A stretch of 21,185 nt of DNA from Folioceros fuciformis (Eukaryota > Anthocerotophyta > Anthocerotopsida > Anthocerotales), in assembly GCA_049999805.1 (NCBI GenBank), contig JBNGIO010003505.1, forward strand, positions 1 through 21,185, written 5' to 3'. The notes beneath the pieces were generated by a model. It had not been told where the DNA came from and made no database searches. It saw nothing but the letters and a program-made list of their open reading frames with translations. Position numbers and translations under genes: made by a program. Position 1 is the first letter of the stretch. Each line of letters starts with the position of its first letter. Positions 19,278 through 21,185 of this stretch are shown piece after piece.

Positions 19278-19790
19278 TCATAACATTGCCCTAGCACGAC
19301 ATACCTTGTCAACCTTAGCTGACTCCAATCGAGATTTTGCTGCTAGTAGATCCTCCTCCTGAAGAGCTTGCCAATCTCCAGATCGAAAACGGCGAAGTCG
19401 AGAGGCCACCTCCCTATGACCTGATGGACCACCCCTAGAGCATCGAAGGCACCATCTAGGCAGGAAAAGGAACAAAATCCAAGCACCCTCATCCCTCGAG
19501 TGCCGAGCAAGGCGATCCAAGGGAAGACGATAAGCAAGGCGAATATCATCATGTAGGCGCCTAGGGAGACGTCGAAAGAGGCGAGGACATGGAAAAGAGC
19601 CAACAAGTGATCATATTGCCCTCGAAGCCACAACCAAGCCTCTGGGGACGGCCCTAGAGGATCTGTTAGAAAAGGATTGGTAGCTGGTTCGGAGGAAGAA
19701 GCAAGTCGCACTTGTGCCACCCAAGTGGTCCTATCGAAGTCTTTATGCTTATGACCAATATGGCACTTCACCCCCTTGACCTCAGAGTAA
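19278..19790 (-). pseudogene. Non-LTR retroelement N-terminal ORF fragment, inverted
   Basis: On the minus strand one frame from about 19790 reads VKCHIGHKHKDFDRTTWVAQ, and after a frameshift near 19580 another reads PRWCLRCSRGGPSGHREVAS, RLRRFRSGDWQALQEED and KVDKVCRARAML before a stop at 19278. The arrangement 'hhhPRWCLR..RGG..xHR.VxxR...F..GDWxxL' followed by 'VCRARxML' is the region just ahead of the RT in the same non-LTR family as the fragment at 20.43 kb. Its last residues overlap, at protein and DNA level (TATGTCGTGCTAGGGCA versus TATGTCGCATGTTGGGCA), the first residues of that fragment, which lies in the opposite orientation. It is inactive. Confidence 0.55.
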
Positions 19791-19916
19791 AGTTAAGAAC
19801 ACACACTGGGCAAGGGGTGTCCTTGACAGGTAAAGGCTGGGTGTCATATGCCATGTGATAGAGGCATGTAGAAAGTCTTGTAAATGATCAAAACCAAACA
19901 ATTGTACTCCTTATTG

Positions 19917-20437
19917 TAACCCATAACCCTATAATGCCCTCCATATGCTCCACTCTAAGCCACTCAACCCTAGACCCATTTGCTCCACAATGTTTATAAA
20001 ATGCTAAACCCACTTTTCTCGATGGTGTAACTAAACCCTAAACCTATTTAGCTCTGCCATGTCACGAAACCCTAAACCTATTTTTGCTTCATAATCCTGA
20101 TAAAACCCTAATCCATTTTTCTCTACTATGTCGGTACACCCTAAACCCACTCCATCCTACTATACGGCTAAACCCTAAACCTATTCTGCTCCATCATGTC
20201 GCTAAATCCTAAACCTATTTTTCTCCGTAATGCCTCTAAACCCTACATCCATTCTCCCCCGCCATGCCCTAAATCCATTCTGTTACTGCCATGCTTGTAA
20301 ACTATAAACCCTTGTTGCTCTGCCATGCCACTAAACCCTAATCTTATTCTGCTATGCCATTTTACTAAACACCAAACTCATTCCACTTTGCCCTACCACT
20401 AAACCTTGAACCCTACTTGCTTGCTCCACCATGTCGG
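19917..20437. repeat. ~34-bp satellite carrying the plant telomere heptamer
   Basis: About 15 degenerate units of roughly 30-42 bp, most near 34 bp. The typical unit starts TAAACCCTAAACCTATTCTG and ends with a CTCC-CCATGTC-like segment. Most units hold CCCTAAA or a one-base variant, the plant-type telomere heptamer (TTTAGGG on the other strand). Telomere motifs occur once per unit rather than head to tail, so this is a satellite containing a telomere-like motif and not a chromosome end. The right edge abuts the plus-strand RT fragment at about 20437. Confidence 0.88.
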
Positions 20438-21185
20438 TATATGTCGCATGTTGGGCAGGGATGGTGAATATGCTCGGGCTGCTAGAGCATTGCGCTCAAA
20501 GCCAGCTGCATCTGCAACTGAGGACACCATTGCTGCACTTCGTGCCCTTCATCCAGAACCTCATGATACTATACCGCAAGATCTTCTTGACCACACGGTC
20601 GAGGAGCCTTTTTGCTTGGATAGGGTTGTTTTTGGGCATGCACTCTCTTCTGCGCCGCAACTTTCTTCAGGGGGTTTGTCTGGCACAAGTTATGACCATT
20701 TTCGAGATTATTTTTCTCCTGAGGATCCCTTAAGTGGTTTTTCGTAGCTTTATACACTAGCAGTTGCTGTGGCTAGGGGCGAAGTTCCCAATCGAATCTC
20801 TCAAGTTTTGGTGGCTAGTAGGCTACTTGCATTGGAAAAGCCAACCTCAGGAGTGCGCCCTGTTGCTGTGGGGGAGGTATTTTTGTGCCTTATCAGCTGA
20901 AGTATCACAATTCAACTTTGGGAGTACTTCCAAGCGCATCTTGCACCCCACCAATTTGGGATTGCTACCCTAGGTGGGTGTAAATCTGCCACTCTCGGCA
21001 TCCAGGCGGCCCTTGAGTTACATCCTCACGGGGTAGCTTTGTAGGTTGATATTGAGAATGCTTTCAATACCGTCTCTAGGGTCACCATCTTCTCGGGGCT
21101 CAAGAGTGCAGGAGGTCAATTAACAAGTCTTATCCCTTTTGTTTGCTCCTTCTATGGCTCGCCATCCAAGCTCTACTACCAACAC
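20430..21185 (+). pseudogene. Non-LTR reverse transcriptase fragment, continues past window
   Basis: One plus-strand frame reads from about 20430 to the window end with three internal stops (TAG 20745, TGA near 20899, TAG near 21043) and no frameshift. It shows GRDGEYARAARALRS, TIAALRALHPEPHDT and LSSGGLSGTSYDHFRDYFSP, then VASRLLALEKPTSGVRPVAV (RT motif 1 region), QFGIATLGGCKSATLG, and VDIENAFNTVSR, which carries the RT motif A aspartate. It ends in FVCSFYGSPSKLYYQH at the window edge, before the catalytic YxDD. This is an RT of the family whose ORF ends in an endonuclease-like domain, as seen at 15.2-16.1 kb. Three stops mean it is inactive. Confidence 0.82.

Noticed and set aside
20431-20733. 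100-codon plus-strand frame starting with ATG in the RT fragment
   Set aside because: The RT-like sequence (GEYARAARAL...GLSGTSYDHFRDYF) is in the other frame; this one is a hydrophobic shadow.
1-21185. tRNA, rRNA and other structured RNA genes
   Set aside because: I looked for the tRNA B-box pattern (GGTTCGANTCC) and for rRNA-like stretches and saw none; a covariance-model scan would be needed to exclude them.

Overview
The window looks like nuclear DNA of a land plant. Its genes have GT-AG introns. The recognisable proteins are a plant-type cationic amino acid transporter, a PUX1-type CDC48 adaptor and a plastid-type [2Fe-2S]/TPR protein. The plant telomere heptamer CCCTAAA recurs in a satellite. 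Short introns (74-166 nt, one of 347 nt) and decayed non-LTR elements with an endonuclease-like C-terminus would suit a seed-free plant (bryophyte, lycophyte or fern), but this is inference and the species is not identified. A run of exactly 100 Ns (333-432) marks a scaffold gap.

Layout. From 1 to 6.0 kb the DNA is repeat-rich and AT-rich: a 34-bp tandem array, the gap, a ~50-bp minisatellite, a broken reading frame with 63-bp acidic repeats (minus strand), a decayed L1-like LINE (about 1.56-3.7 kb, plus strand), a 35-bp minisatellite, and unassigned sequence. A short exon-like piece resembling the C-terminus of the mitochondrial ATP synthase assembly factor ATP10 lies at 6050-6247.

From 6.3 to 12.7 kb is a compact, more GC-rich gene island with three apparently intact genes: a cationic amino acid transporter (minus, 4 exons, 624 aa), a PUX1-like UBX protein (plus, 7 exons, 250 aa), and a [2Fe-2S] thioredoxin-like ferredoxin plus TPR protein (minus, 4 exons, 244 aa). 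All three exon models were built by hand; the summed exons are multiples of three and the joins restore family-conserved sequence. The first two genes are divergent, with 1.4 kb between their start codons. The second and third are convergent, with stop codons 161 bp apart. I see no shared pathway: they act in amino acid transport, CDC48/p97 regulation and probably a plastid protein-interaction or redox role.

From 13 to 21.2 kb the window is again repeat territory: a possible solo LTR or inverted-repeat element, a long polypurine tract, small tandem duplications, a decayed 3' part of a non-LTR retroelement with an endonuclease-like C-terminal domain (15.2-16.1 kb), an almost perfect 63-bp duplication, a GC-rich 28-bp minisatellite, and two reverse-transcriptase fragments in opposite orientation (19.28-19.79 kb minus; 20.43 kb to window end plus). 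Between these two lies a ~34-bp satellite whose unit carries CCCTAAA. The geometry is what a 5'-inverted (twin-primed) insertion would leave, with the satellite in the place of the element's upstream region. This is the most interesting structure I found, and it remains a hypothesis.
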